From Deltaproteobacteria bacterium (GTDB lineage Bacteria; Desulfobacterota_B; Binatia; Binatales; Binataceae), in assembly GCA_021827465.1 (NCBI GenBank), contig JAKAVX010000220.1:1-5413 (forward strand): a DNA stretch of 5,413 nucleotides, written 5' to 3'. Positions 1 to 5,134 of this stretch are shown piece after piece (the first letter of the stretch is position 1; each line of letters opens with the position of its first letter). The notes beneath the pieces are model-generated. The model searched no databases and was not told where the DNA came from. It was given only the letters and a program-made list of their open reading frames with translations. The position numbers and the translations under genes were made by a program.

Positions 1-1
1 G

Positions 2-448
2 CAGGCGCGCACGCTAATCGAGACCTATGCCAAGGCGCCGACCGCCGATCCGGCGCAAGCCCAGGCGGTGCAAGAGGCGCTCGCGTCATTCTCGCCGGCC
101 GCCGCGAAAACCTCGCTCGATAAATTGCTGAAACGGGATGTTCCCGGGCTCGACCATGCCGCTTTCGTCGCAATGATAGAACGGATCTTCAACGACGAGA
201 CCGGAACCAAGGCTCCGACCGTGCAAGTTGGCGCTTCGCTGGTCAGCGTCGAGGACAGCGGCGCGCCGAGCGGCCTCAAGACCCAGGTTGACGCCTACGC
301 GCGCGCGCTCGGACAGAGCGCCCGGCTGATGAGCCTGCGATGCGGCTGCGAGGCAACGGCCGTCCTGGTAAGTCAGGAGGCCGGGCAACCGCTGCTGAAA
401 GCGCGCTTCCAACCCTCTTTCAAGCGGGCCGAGGTCGGGCTACCCTAG
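2..448 (+). CDS. Unrecognised protein, 3' part (5' end outside window)
   Basis: The reading frame is open from the left edge to a TAG at 446-448 and gives 148 residues. The true start probably lies upstream. An in-frame GTG at 68 has no convincing ribosome binding site, and the codons before it (QARTLIETYAKAP...) look like normal coding sequence. The visible protein begins with an Ala-rich helical part (about residues 1-45) and a stretch DVPGLDHAAFVAMIERIF that also looks helical. A more beta-like, mixed C-terminal half contains the cysteine pair CGC in LRCGCEA. There is no membrane segment in the visible part. I do not recognise a family. The stop codon is 31 bases before rpmB on the same strand, so the two may share a transcript. 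The frame is confident and the function is unknown. Confidence 0.7.
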   Translation, partial: QARTLIETYAKAPTADPAQAQAVQEALASFSPAAAKTSLDKLLKRDVPGLDHAAFVAMIERIFNDETGTKAPTVQVGASLVSVEDSGAPSGLKTQVDAYARALGQSARLMSLRCGCEATAVLVSQEAGQPLLKARFQPSFKRAEVGLP

Positions 449-479
449 GAGGCTCGTTCAAAGCCGAGAGACTTGACCA

Positions 480-668
480 ATGAGACACTGTGCCATCTGC
501 GGAAAACATAACTCGACCGGCAACAACGTCAGCCACGCCAACAACAAGACCAAGCGGCGATGGCAGCCGAACCTGCAGGAAGTCCGCGCCTCTATCGACG
601 GCGGCGTGAAGCGACTCCTGGTCTGCACGCGATGCCTTAGAAGCGGCAAAGTGAAGAAGGTCGCCTGA
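480..668 (+). CDS. rpmB: 50S ribosomal protein L28
   Basis: This is the 62-residue large-subunit ribosomal protein L28, a structural component of the 50S particle. The protein opens MRHCAICGK and contains the family signature [20 protein letters not shown] (residues 14-33). It ends [15 protein letters not shown]. Both CxxC pairs are intact (C4/C7 and C49/C52), so this is the zinc-binding form; many bacteria carry a version that has lost these cysteines. The length is normal for the short form. The ATG at 480 is preceded by a modest purine tract, GAGAG at 466-470. A perfect AGGAGG (447-452) overlaps the stop of the upstream gene but is too far away to serve this start. The gene stands alone, without rpmG next to it. 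Identification is secure from the signature. Confidence 0.97.
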   Translation: MRHCAICGKHNSTGNNVSHANNKTKRRWQPNLQEVRASIDGGVKRLLVCTRCLRSGKVKKVA

Positions 669-726
669 CGCCGGCGCACCCGCGCATCCCCGGTACCGGC
701 GCGCGCGCCCGTCGGATTTCGCGCGT
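669..726 (+). terminator. GC-rich inverted repeats after rpmB (weak terminator candidate)
   Basis: Between the convergent rpmB and arsC-like genes there are two GC-rich inverted repeats. CGCCGG (669-674) pairs with CCGGCG (696-701), and a 6-bp CGCGCG pair (702-707 with 720-725) encloses a 12-base loop. A 10-bp palindrome, CCGGTACCGG, lies at 690-699. No run of T follows on either strand, so a factor-independent terminator is not proven. Position between two convergent stop codons is the main support. Confidence 0.25.
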
Positions 727-741
727 GATTTCCGCCCGCTT

Positions 742-1092
742 CTAGAGCAACGCCGTGAGCTTCTCCGGAGGGCGGGCGATTATCGCCCGATTGCCACGGA
801 CCACGACCGGACGCTGCATAAGCTCCGGATGCTCCACGAGAAGCGCAACCACGTTTTCGGGCTCGGCGAAATCGGAAGCTTTAAGGCCCAGCGCCTCGAA
901 GCGCTTGTCCTTGCGCACCAGTTCCGCGGCCGGGAGCTCGAGGTTTACGAGCAGGCCCTCCAGCACCTCGCGGCCGGGCGGATTCTTTAGATATTCGACG
1001 ATTTCGAAGTCGGCGTCGCGTTCGCGCAGGAGTTCGAGCGCGCGGCGGGAGTTGCTGCAAGCGGGATTATGATAGATGACGAGCGTTTTCAT
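742..1092 (-). CDS. arsC: ArsC-family reductase (glutaredoxin-dependent arsenate reductase type)
   Basis: The 116-residue protein belongs to the thioredoxin-fold ArsC family. Its members reduce arsenate to arsenite in the cytosol through a cysteine-arsenate intermediate resolved by glutathione and glutaredoxin. The N-terminal motif YHNPACSNSRR places the catalytic cysteine at C12. Arginines at 60, 94 and 107 occupy exactly the numbers of the anion-binding triad described for plasmid R773 ArsC. R94 lies in QRPVVVRG, the cis-proline segment. The length is shorter than R773 ArsC (about 141) and matches the chromosomal YfgD-like branch. The start at 1092 gives the canonical MKTLVIYHNP opening, although its ribosome binding site is weak. 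No arsR, arsB or acr3 lies nearby, so arsenic resistance as the physiological role is not established. The gene symbol denotes the family. Confidence 0.88.
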   Translation of the reverse strand: MKTLVIYHNPACSNSRRALELLRERDADFEIVEYLKNPPGREVLEGLLVNLELPAAELVRKDKRFEALGLKASDFAEPENVVALLVEHPELMQRPVVVRGNRAIIARPPEKLTALL

Positions 1093-1121
1093 CGGTTCGG
1101 CCGTATGGAATATCTGTGCAG

Positions 1122-1150
1122 AGCATAGGCGGCGCCTCGTGGGGCATCAA
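1122..1150 (-). promoter_or_regulatory. Candidate sigma-70-type promoter of the arsC-like gene
   Basis: Reading the minus strand, TTGATG (1150-1145) is followed after 17 bases by TATGCT (1127-1122). Each hexamer matches four of six consensus bases and the spacing is ideal. Transcription would begin near 1115, giving a leader of roughly 20-25 bases before the ATG at 1092. A 7-bp direct repeat, CCTCGTG at 1135-1141 and 1156-1162, lies across and beside the -35 region with a 21-bp period. Confidence 0.4.
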
Positions 1151-1258
1151 ACCCCCCTCGTGCCGCGCGCTTGCCATAAAGAGCCCAACGGTGCGAACTC
1201 AAAGAGAGCGCAGGACGCCTGACCTGACCGGCGATCTCGCCACGGAGGACATCATCAG

Positions 1259-1732
1259 ATGACGCGAGCCATCCGCTACCTGACCTTGCTCATAATGGCT
1301 TTCGTCGCATTGTCGCTGAGCGCACGCTATGCCCTCGCGGGTACGGTGACGGGAAAGTTCGTCACCCGCGATGGACAGCCGGTCGCCGGCCAGCAGCTTC
1401 ATTTCGAGAACACGCTGAGCGGCGACATCTTTCTGGTTCACACCGGCGAAGACGGTACTTTCTCGGCCAGCCTTCCGCCGGGAACCTACGACCTCCGGGC
1501 CGAGCACGGGATTATTCTCAAGTCACCAATCCTGGTGGGAAGCGCCGACGAAAACCTGGGCCCGGTCGAGGACAAAGCGCCCGCTGATTTCAGGCGTTTG
1601 TTCGAGCGCGAAACGATGGCGCCCGCGGTGGTCGAATCCGCCGCCCCTTCGACGGCGAACGTCGGAACCACTATCAGCCCCGCGGCCCATCCGTCGCCCG
1701 CCGCGTCGCCGTCGCCAGCCGTCGCAAAATAG
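1259..1732 (+). CDS. Exported small protein with carboxypeptidase-regulatory-like domain and Pro/Ser/Ala tail
   Basis: The 157-residue protein starts with a signal peptide: basic MTRAIR, a hydrophobic core TLLIMAFVALSL (residues 9-20), and a likely signal peptidase I site after ALA at 25-27. The mature part begins GTVTGKFVTRDGQPVAGQQLHF and continues through TGEDGTFSASLPPGTYDLRAEHG to ILVG (residues 28-94). This is the typical strand-turn pattern of the carboxypeptidase regulatory-like or CnaB-like beta-sandwich, with G-x-V-x-G, DGxPVAG and the DGTF...LPPGTY signature. The remaining 60 residues are low complexity and end in PSPAASPSPAVAK, probably disordered. The ATG at 1259 has a strong GGAGG at 1244-1248, ten bases upstream. 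No catalytic domain is attached, so a binding, structural or envelope role is inferred. Substrate and partner are unknown. Confidence 0.85.
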   Translation: MTRAIRYLTLLIMAFVALSLSARYALAGTVTGKFVTRDGQPVAGQQLHFENTLSGDIFLVHTGEDGTFSASLPPGTYDLRAEHGIILKSPILVGSADENLGPVEDKAPADFRRLFERETMAPAVVESAAPSTANVGTTISPAAHPSPAASPSPAVAK

Positions 1733-1747
1733 CCGAAGCAAATCCTC

Positions 1748-1783
1748 GCCGCGGGACGGCCACTCGGGCACCTGTCCCGCGGC
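1748..1783 (+). terminator. Hairpin between convergent genes, possible bidirectional terminator
   Basis: GCCGCGGGAC (1748-1757) and GTCCCGCGGC (1774-1783) are perfect 10-base complements. One G·U and one G-C pair can be added inside, leaving a short loop. The hairpin lies between the stops of the converging genes at 1732 and 1814, which suggests a shared transcription end. Neither side has a T-run, so termination would have to depend on the very stable stem or on Rho. Confidence 0.5.
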
Positions 1784-1813
1784 ATCGCATCGACCGATCG
1801 GATATCCCAAACG

Positions 1814-2242
1814 CTACTCTCTCGAAGCTGGTTGTGCCGACCGGCTCACGTACATCGAGAATTTTGCGTTGAGCGCAGGATCTGCTTCGACCTTGCCAAG
1901 CACAGCGTTGTACTGCGCGGGTGAAAGACCTTCCTGCTGAAGTGCCAGGAGCTCGCGCGAGCGCGCGTTCTGCATAATTTTCCGTTTCTCCTGTTGATCC
2001 GTCGCCTGTTGGACCTTCCGCGTGGTGTCGACGTTTATGCTTCTAACTTTCGTGAAGATGTGTGCGGCTTTTTTCAATGTCGCATCGTCGACCGTCTGTT
2101 GACCGCCCGGCGACGCCGGCGGGCCTTCGGAATACCCGGTACGGGCCGATCCACTCGCGGACATCGCGGCCCGTGCAAGCGGGACAAAGCAGATAATGGT
2201 GACGGCAAAGCATCCGGCAAGTACGGTTGCGTAGCGTTTCAT
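1814..2242 (-). CDS. Exported DUF4168-like protein
   Basis: The 142-residue protein has a signal peptide (MKRYATVLAG, then the hydrophobic stretch CFAVTIICFVPL) with a likely cleavage after ARA at residues 23-25. A Gly/Pro/Ser-rich linker runs to about residue 50. The rest, residues 52-130, is a helical domain with the DUF4168 pattern: VDDATLKKAAHIFTKVRSIN, a charged central helix, then EGLSPAQYNAVLGKVEADPALNAKF, matching the family's GLS-x-x-x-Y-N-x-[IVL]...DP-x-L ending. The biochemical function of DUF4168 is unknown; members are typically secreted or periplasmic. The ATG at 2242 has AGGAG seven bases upstream. The gene is divergent from the ECF sigma gene, and its upstream region carries a promoter almost identical to the one facing the sigma gene. 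It is therefore probably a target of that sigma factor. The family call rests on motif reading, without a profile search. Confidence 0.8.
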   Translation of the reverse strand: MKRYATVLAGCFAVTIICFVPLARAAMSASGSARTGYSEGPPASPGGQQTVDDATLKKAAHIFTKVRSINVDTTRKVQQATDQQEKRKIMQNARSRELLALQQEGLSPAQYNAVLGKVEADPALNAKFSMYVSRSAQPASRE

Positions 2243-2244
2243 AT

Positions 2245-2258
2245 CGATACTCCTATCG
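2245..2258 (-). promoter_or_regulatory. Ribosome binding site of the DUF4168 gene set in a hairpin loop
   Basis: On the minus strand CGATA-GGAG-TATCG forms a 5-bp stem with the Shine-Dalgarno GGAG as its four-base loop, ending two bases before the ATG at 2242. This site fixes the start codon. The loop placement leaves the Shine-Dalgarno bases unpaired, but the stem abuts the start. A regulatory effect is possible and unproven. Confidence 0.4.
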
Positions 2259-2296
2259 CCTGATTTTCGCGCTGCACGCGCTGAAGGTTCTTGTAA

Positions 2297-2326
2297 TAAG
2301 ACAGCTATCGCGGCCGCTTGGTTCCA
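2297..2326 (-). promoter_or_regulatory. ECF-sigma-type promoter of the DUF4168 gene
   Basis: Reading the minus strand, TGGAACC (-35, 2326-2320) is followed by exactly 16 bases and then TGTCTTA (-10, 2303-2297). This matches the general ECF promoter form, an AAC-containing -35 with a GTC-containing -10. It is a near-copy of the forward promoter at 2381-2410. Transcription would start near 2290, giving a leader of about 48 bases to the ATG at 2242. Confidence 0.75.
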
Positions 2327-2380
2327 ATCCGAAAGCGTTGAGCGCTTTGCTCACATACAACCGTGTGAAAAAATTTTCAG

Positions 2381-2410
2381 TGGAACCAAACGCGTCTTCG
2401 CACTGTCTAA
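2381..2410 (+). promoter_or_regulatory. ECF-sigma-type promoter of the sigma/anti-sigma operon
   Basis: TGGAACC (-35, 2381-2387) is followed by 16 bases and TGTCTAA (-10, 2404-2410). ECF sigma factors very often read a GGAAC -35 and a GTC -10 and transcribe their own gene, so this is most simply an autoregulatory promoter. Transcription would begin near 2416 and leave a leader of about 115 bases before the sigma ATG at 2532. The -35 elements of this and the opposite promoter are separated by about 56 bases. Confidence 0.78.
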
Positions 2411-2424
2411 AAGAAAGAAAGATT

Positions 2425-2526
2425 GAAGACAGCTCGTCCTCGTTGGGGGTTTTCGCTGACCACTAAACGAGCGTAATGGACGGGGTCGGCCGTCTTCTCG
2501 CTGCTGCGCCGCTACAAAGCGAGAGG
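2425..2526 (+). promoter_or_regulatory. Sigma-gene leader with paired Shine-Dalgarno and competing upstream pairing
   Basis: CTTCTCGCT (2494-2502) can pair with AGCGAGAGG (2518-2526) in a 9-bp stem with one G·U pair and a 15-base loop. The 3' arm contains the sigma gene's Shine-Dalgarno, GAGAGG at 2521-2526. Upstream, GAAGACAGCT (2425-2434) can pair with GGCCGTCTTC (2488-2497) at nine of ten positions. It would use bases 2494-2497, which also belong to the sequestering stem. A further nested pair is CTCGTT (2439-2444) with AACGAG (2466-2471). The layout resembles a leader with alternative folds. The complementarity is seen directly and the regulatory role is inference. Confidence 0.45.
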
Positions 2527-2531
2527 TGCCG

Positions 2532-3041
2532 ATGAAAGATACCAAGTGGCTGATAGCGCGCGAGATCCCATACCTGCGCCGTTACGCAATGGCCTTGCTC
2601 CGCGACCGAGATGCCGCCGACGACCTGGTGCAGGATTGCCTCGAACGGGCCCTCAACAAACACGCTTTATGGCATCGCCGAGGGCGCTTGCGAAACTGGC
2701 TGTACCGGATGCTCTACAATCTGCATGTGAACCAGGCAAAGGATTCGCGCCGCGCGCGCTATGTAAGCGCGGTTGACAGCATGGAGGGCCATCTCGCGCA
2801 ACCGGCCCGGCAGGAAACCTTCGTCGAGTGCCGCGACATGGCGCAAGCCCTGAGTGACCTTCCCGACGAACAGCGTGCCGTGCTGGTGCTTATCGCGGTT
2901 GACGGACTTGGGTATCAAGAGGCCGCGTGGGTCCTGGAAGTTCCAGTTGGTACCGTGCGTTCGCGCCTTTTCCGGGCGCGGGAAAGCCTCCGAAAACGGA
3001 TGGATTCTGGTCAGGTCCGTCGGCTGAGGAGGGTAAAATGA
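2532..3041 (+). CDS. ECF-family RNA polymerase sigma factor
   Basis: The 169-residue protein has the two-domain ECF layout. Region 2 spans about residues 8-75, with DAADDLVQDCLERAL for the core-binding region 2.1-2.2 and GRLRNWLYRMLYNLHVNQ for region 2.3-2.4, which reads the -10. Region 4 spans about 103-157: ALSDLPDEQRAVLVLIAVDG, then the helix-turn-helix YQEAAWVLEVPVGTVRSRLFRARESL, which reads the -35. No extra C-terminal domain follows. I chose ATG at 2532 because GAGAGG lies five bases upstream; an in-frame GTG at 2526 overlaps that site and would add two residues. The stop TGA overlaps the anti-sigma ATG (ATGA at 3038-3041), which indicates translational coupling. The upstream GGAACC promoter suggests autoregulation. 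The exact ECF group is not assigned. Confidence 0.95.
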   Translation: MKDTKWLIAREIPYLRRYAMALLRDRDAADDLVQDCLERALNKHALWHRRGRLRNWLYRMLYNLHVNQAKDSRRARYVSAVDSMEGHLAQPARQETFVECRDMAQALSDLPDEQRAVLVLIAVDGLGYQEAAWVLEVPVGTVRSRLFRARESLRKRMDSGQVRRLRRVK

Positions 3042-3922
3042 TCACGGACGGGGCGTCGATTAGCGAACTCGACATCATGGCTTACGCCGACGGAGAGTTC
3101 GAAGACGATGAGGAACGAAAAATCGAAATCGAGGCTTACCTGCGACGCAATCCCGAGCATGCCGCACGGGTTCTGGAGTACCTGCGCCAAAGCGAGGAGA
3201 TTCGCCGCGTATGCGCCCTCGACATGGGCGCGCTGCCATCTCCACGCCTGATGGCCTCGCTGCTCCGTATGGGCTCACGCCGACGAGCATCGAAACCCGC
3301 TCTCAGCGGCATTCTGGTTGCTGTCGGGCTTCTGCTGGCGGTCCTTGCGATCTGGTGGCCTGACTGGTTCCCCGCGCGCACTCGATCGGAAGGCAAGTTC
3401 GCCGCTCAGGCGGTCGCCGCATTTCACAAGTCGAGTTCGATAAGTCCGACTTCCATGTTGGCTTCAGACATCGGTAGTGGGCAAAAACCTGGAACGATCA
3501 CTTTCGGTCTTGAGCCTCCAGATTTCGCAGATGAAACGCTTGTGCGGGGCGGCATGCGTAGTGGCTTCTGGGGCCGAGGTGAGGCCACGGTTGCCTACGG
3601 AAGCGGAAAACACCGACTTGTCCTGCTTATCGCACCCGATCCTGCGAGTAACGGATCGAAAATAAATATCTCCGAGACGAAAGGACTTTCAGTCGCCCAA
3701 TGGCGAGACGGATCGCTGGTGTTCACGCTGGTGGGAAATCTTGACCGCAGCGAGATTATGCGCCTTGCGCGCAAGGCAAAGCGTTCGACGGAACCGAGGC
3801 CGTATGTTTTGCCGGGAAGCGTACCAACGCCCGGTCCGCGGACGGCGCAAGCCGGCATGGGCTCGATGGTGGATCTGACAAACGCTGAAGTCGTCCCTAC
3901 GAATGAAGCCTCACCCCGGTAG
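3038..3922 (+). CDS. Membrane-anchored anti-sigma factor
   Basis: The 294-residue protein is the expected inhibitor of the sigma factor next to it. The cytosolic N-terminus (residues 9-60: ELDIMAYADGEFEDDEERKIE, then AYLRRNPEHAARVLEYLRQSEEIRR) has the helical anti-sigma domain pattern of COG5662-type regulators. One membrane segment covers about residues 89-107 (LSGILVAVGLLLAVLAIWW). The rest is probably periplasmic, including GKHRLVLLIAP and the beta-rich LSVAQWRDGSLVFTLVGNLDRSEIMRLA (217-244), a pattern common at the C-terminus of this class. The N-terminal domain lacks the HxxxCxxC zinc motif; its only cysteine is C59. The start is ATG 3038 with GAGGAGGG at 3026-3033, four bases upstream. 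In-frame codons further upstream lie inside the sigma gene. Release by proteolysis or by conformational change cannot be told from sequence. Confidence 0.88.
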   Translation: MITDGASISELDIMAYADGEFEDDEERKIEIEAYLRRNPEHAARVLEYLRQSEEIRRVCALDMGALPSPRLMASLLRMGSRRRASKPALSGILVAVGLLLAVLAIWWPDWFPARTRSEGKFAAQAVAAFHKSSSISPTSMLASDIGSGQKPGTITFGLEPPDFADETLVRGGMRSGFWGRGEATVAYGSGKHRLVLLIAPDPASNGSKINISETKGLSVAQWRDGSLVFTLVGNLDRSEIMRLARKAKRSTEPRPYVLPGSVPTPGPRTAQAGMGSMVDLTNAEVVPTNEASPR

Positions 3923-3961
3923 AACCCAAACGCCAGGTATCCAATTCAGGCCAGATGTAAG

Positions 3962-3985
3962 CGCATGCCGCTCACCGGCAATGCG
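3962..3985 (-). terminator. Weak hairpin between anti-sigma gene and moaA
   Basis: CGCATGCCG (3962-3970) pairs with CGGCAATGCG (3976-3985) in nine base pairs with one bulged base and a five-base loop. It sits in the 95-base gap between two convergent stop codons (3922 and 4018). No T-run follows on either strand. It may mark the transcription end of either gene. Confidence 0.3.
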
Positions 3986-4017
3986 AGCGCCACGGCAAGA
4001 AACTCCTCGCCGCGTTC

Positions 4018-5022
4018 TTATCCCCCGATCTGGAACATCGAGCGTTCGCGGGTCGAGCGCCCTTCGAGCAGATGATGTCCCGTTGGCTTGAGCGCGACGG
4101 CCTTCAGCAGGATCTTCGCGACTTCCTCTTGAGGATCGCCCGTATTCGAGCGCAGCACCTTGCGCACGTCGAGTTCGCCGTCATTGAGCAGGCAGAGATG
4201 GAACTTCCCGTCGGCCGTAAGCCGCATCCGGTTGCACGTGCCGCAGTAGGGCTCGCTTACCGGGCTGATGAATCCGATTACGCCGCGCGCTCCGCGAAGC
4301 TTGAAATTGCGCGCCTCCTCGGACGGATTCTCCGACGGAATTTCGCTCATCGGACCAAGCTCGGCCTCGATACGCCGGCGCGTCTCGACGTTGGAGACGT
4401 ACCGCGAGATCGAGAGCTTGGCGCATTCGCCGCCGCCGAGCGGCATCAACTCGATAAACCGCATATGCCAGTCGCGATCGAACGTCAGGCGCGCGAGATC
4501 GACGACGTCGGATTCGTTGTAGCCCGCGGTCACAACCGCGTTGAGCTTGAGTGGGCTTAGTCCCGCCTCTTGGGCGGCCATGATCCCCGTCCAGATCCGC
4601 TCGAAGCTGCCCCATCGCATCTGCCGCTCGAGCGTCTCGGGATTGAGGCTGTCGATATGCACGTTGACGCGGGTAAGCCCCGCCCTTTTGAGCTCGCGGG
4701 CGAGCCCGGGCAGCATCAGCGCATTGGTCGTGAGCGAGAGCCCCTCGGCGCCGGGGATACGGGCGATGCGCTCGACGATCTCGACGACGTCGCGCCTCAT
4801 CAGGGGTTCGCCGCCTGTCAGCCTGAACTTCTTGAAGCCAACGCTAATCGCAGCGCGCCCAACCGTCTCGTATTCAGCCGCGGTCAAAAGCTCCGGGCCG
4901 GGCAGGAACCGCAATCCGTCCAGCGGCATGCAGTACACGCATCTCAGGTTGCATCGGTCGATAACCGAGATGCGCAGGTAATCTATCTCGCGGTTGAACG
5001 AATCCCTGGGCACGGGACCCAT
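4018..5022 (-). CDS. moaA: GTP 3',8-cyclase MoaA, molybdenum cofactor biosynthesis
   Basis: MoaA is the cytosolic radical-SAM enzyme that converts GTP to 3',8-cyclo-7,8-dihydro-GTP, which MoaC turns into cyclic pyranopterin monophosphate, the first step to molybdenum cofactor. The protein has 334 residues from the ATG at 5022, close to the usual 330. YLRISVIDRCNLRCVYC holds the CxxxCxxC motif for the SAM-binding 4Fe-4S cluster (C24, C28, C31), followed by LTGGEPL (68-74). The C-terminal cluster cysteines are C260, C263 and C277 in PYCGTCNRMRLTADGKFHLC. The last residues, IGG, are the family's GG tail needed for catalysis. I prefer the ATG at 5022 because RDSFNREIDYLRIS then aligns with the normal N-terminus. 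A TTG at 5073 with GGGAG six bases upstream would add 17 residues. No other moa, moe or mob gene is in the window. Confidence 0.96.
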   Translation of the reverse strand: MGPVPRDSFNREIDYLRISVIDRCNLRCVYCMPLDGLRFLPGPELLTAAEYETVGRAAISVGFKKFRLTGGEPLMRRDVVEIVERIARIPGAEGLSLTTNALMLPGLARELKRAGLTRVNVHIDSLNPETLERQMRWGSFERIWTGIMAAQEAGLSPLKLNAVVTAGYNESDVVDLARLTFDRDWHMRFIELMPLGGGECAKLSISRYVSNVETRRRIEAELGPMSEIPSENPSEEARNFKLRGARGVIGFISPVSEPYCGTCNRMRLTADGKFHLCLLNDGELDVRKVLRSNTGDPQEEVAKILLKAVALKPTGHHLLEGRSTRERSMFQIGG

Positions 5023-5075
5023 TCTAGTCGGCGTCAAAACGGGCTTACAACCGAACGAGCAAGCCTGTCCCAAGC

Positions 5076-5104
5076 TTCGCTCCCATGTGAAAAACTGTTA
5101 GAAT
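5076..5104 (+). promoter_or_regulatory. Candidate extended -10 promoter of the small membrane protein gene
   Basis: TGTTAGAAT (5096-5104) is an extended -10 element, TGn followed by TAGAAT, which matches five of six consensus bases. The -35 position 17 bases upstream, TTCGCT, is weak, as is common for extended -10 promoters. Transcription would begin near 5111, about 24 bases before the TTG start at 5135. Confidence 0.4.
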
Positions 5105-5134
5105 TTCGTCAGATGCGCGTTTGGAAGTAATATT

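Noticed and set aside
203..230. Other GGAACC occurrences (203, 1451, 1664, 4905 and, on the minus strand, around 3366-3371) as further ECF promoters.
   Set aside because: All lie inside coding sequence and none has a TGTC-type -10 after 16-17 bases.
1135..1162. Direct repeat CCTCGTG with a 21-bp period near the arsC-like promoter, as a regulator operator.
   Set aside because: Only seven bases are repeated, and no adjacent regulator gene is present. It is too short to call an operator.
1166..1199. Plus-strand promoter for the 1259 gene starting at TTGCCA (1171).
   Set aside because: The -35 is good, but no acceptable -10 lies 16-18 bases downstream.
2927..3037. Possible 37-residue N-terminal extension of the anti-sigma factor from an in-frame GTG at 2927.
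   Set aside because: It would lie entirely inside the sigma gene's region 4 coding sequence. The ATG at 3038 has an excellent ribosome binding site and an ATGA overlap.
5023..5073. Upstream TTG start for moaA, adding 17 residues.
   Set aside because: It has a fair ribosome binding site, but the added residues fall outside the usual family N-terminus, and the ATG at 5022 gives normal length. It remains an alternative, as the ATG lacks a clear ribosome binding site.
4072..5130. Long open frames on the plus strand opposite moaA.
   Set aside because: They lie antisense to a clearly conserved moaA with all cluster cysteines, and their proteins show no family pattern. They are by-products of high GC content.
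5113..5130. Five-codon open frame (MRVWK) just upstream of the small membrane protein gene.
   Set aside because: It has no ribosome binding site and no attenuator-like hairpin follows, so a leader peptide is not supported.
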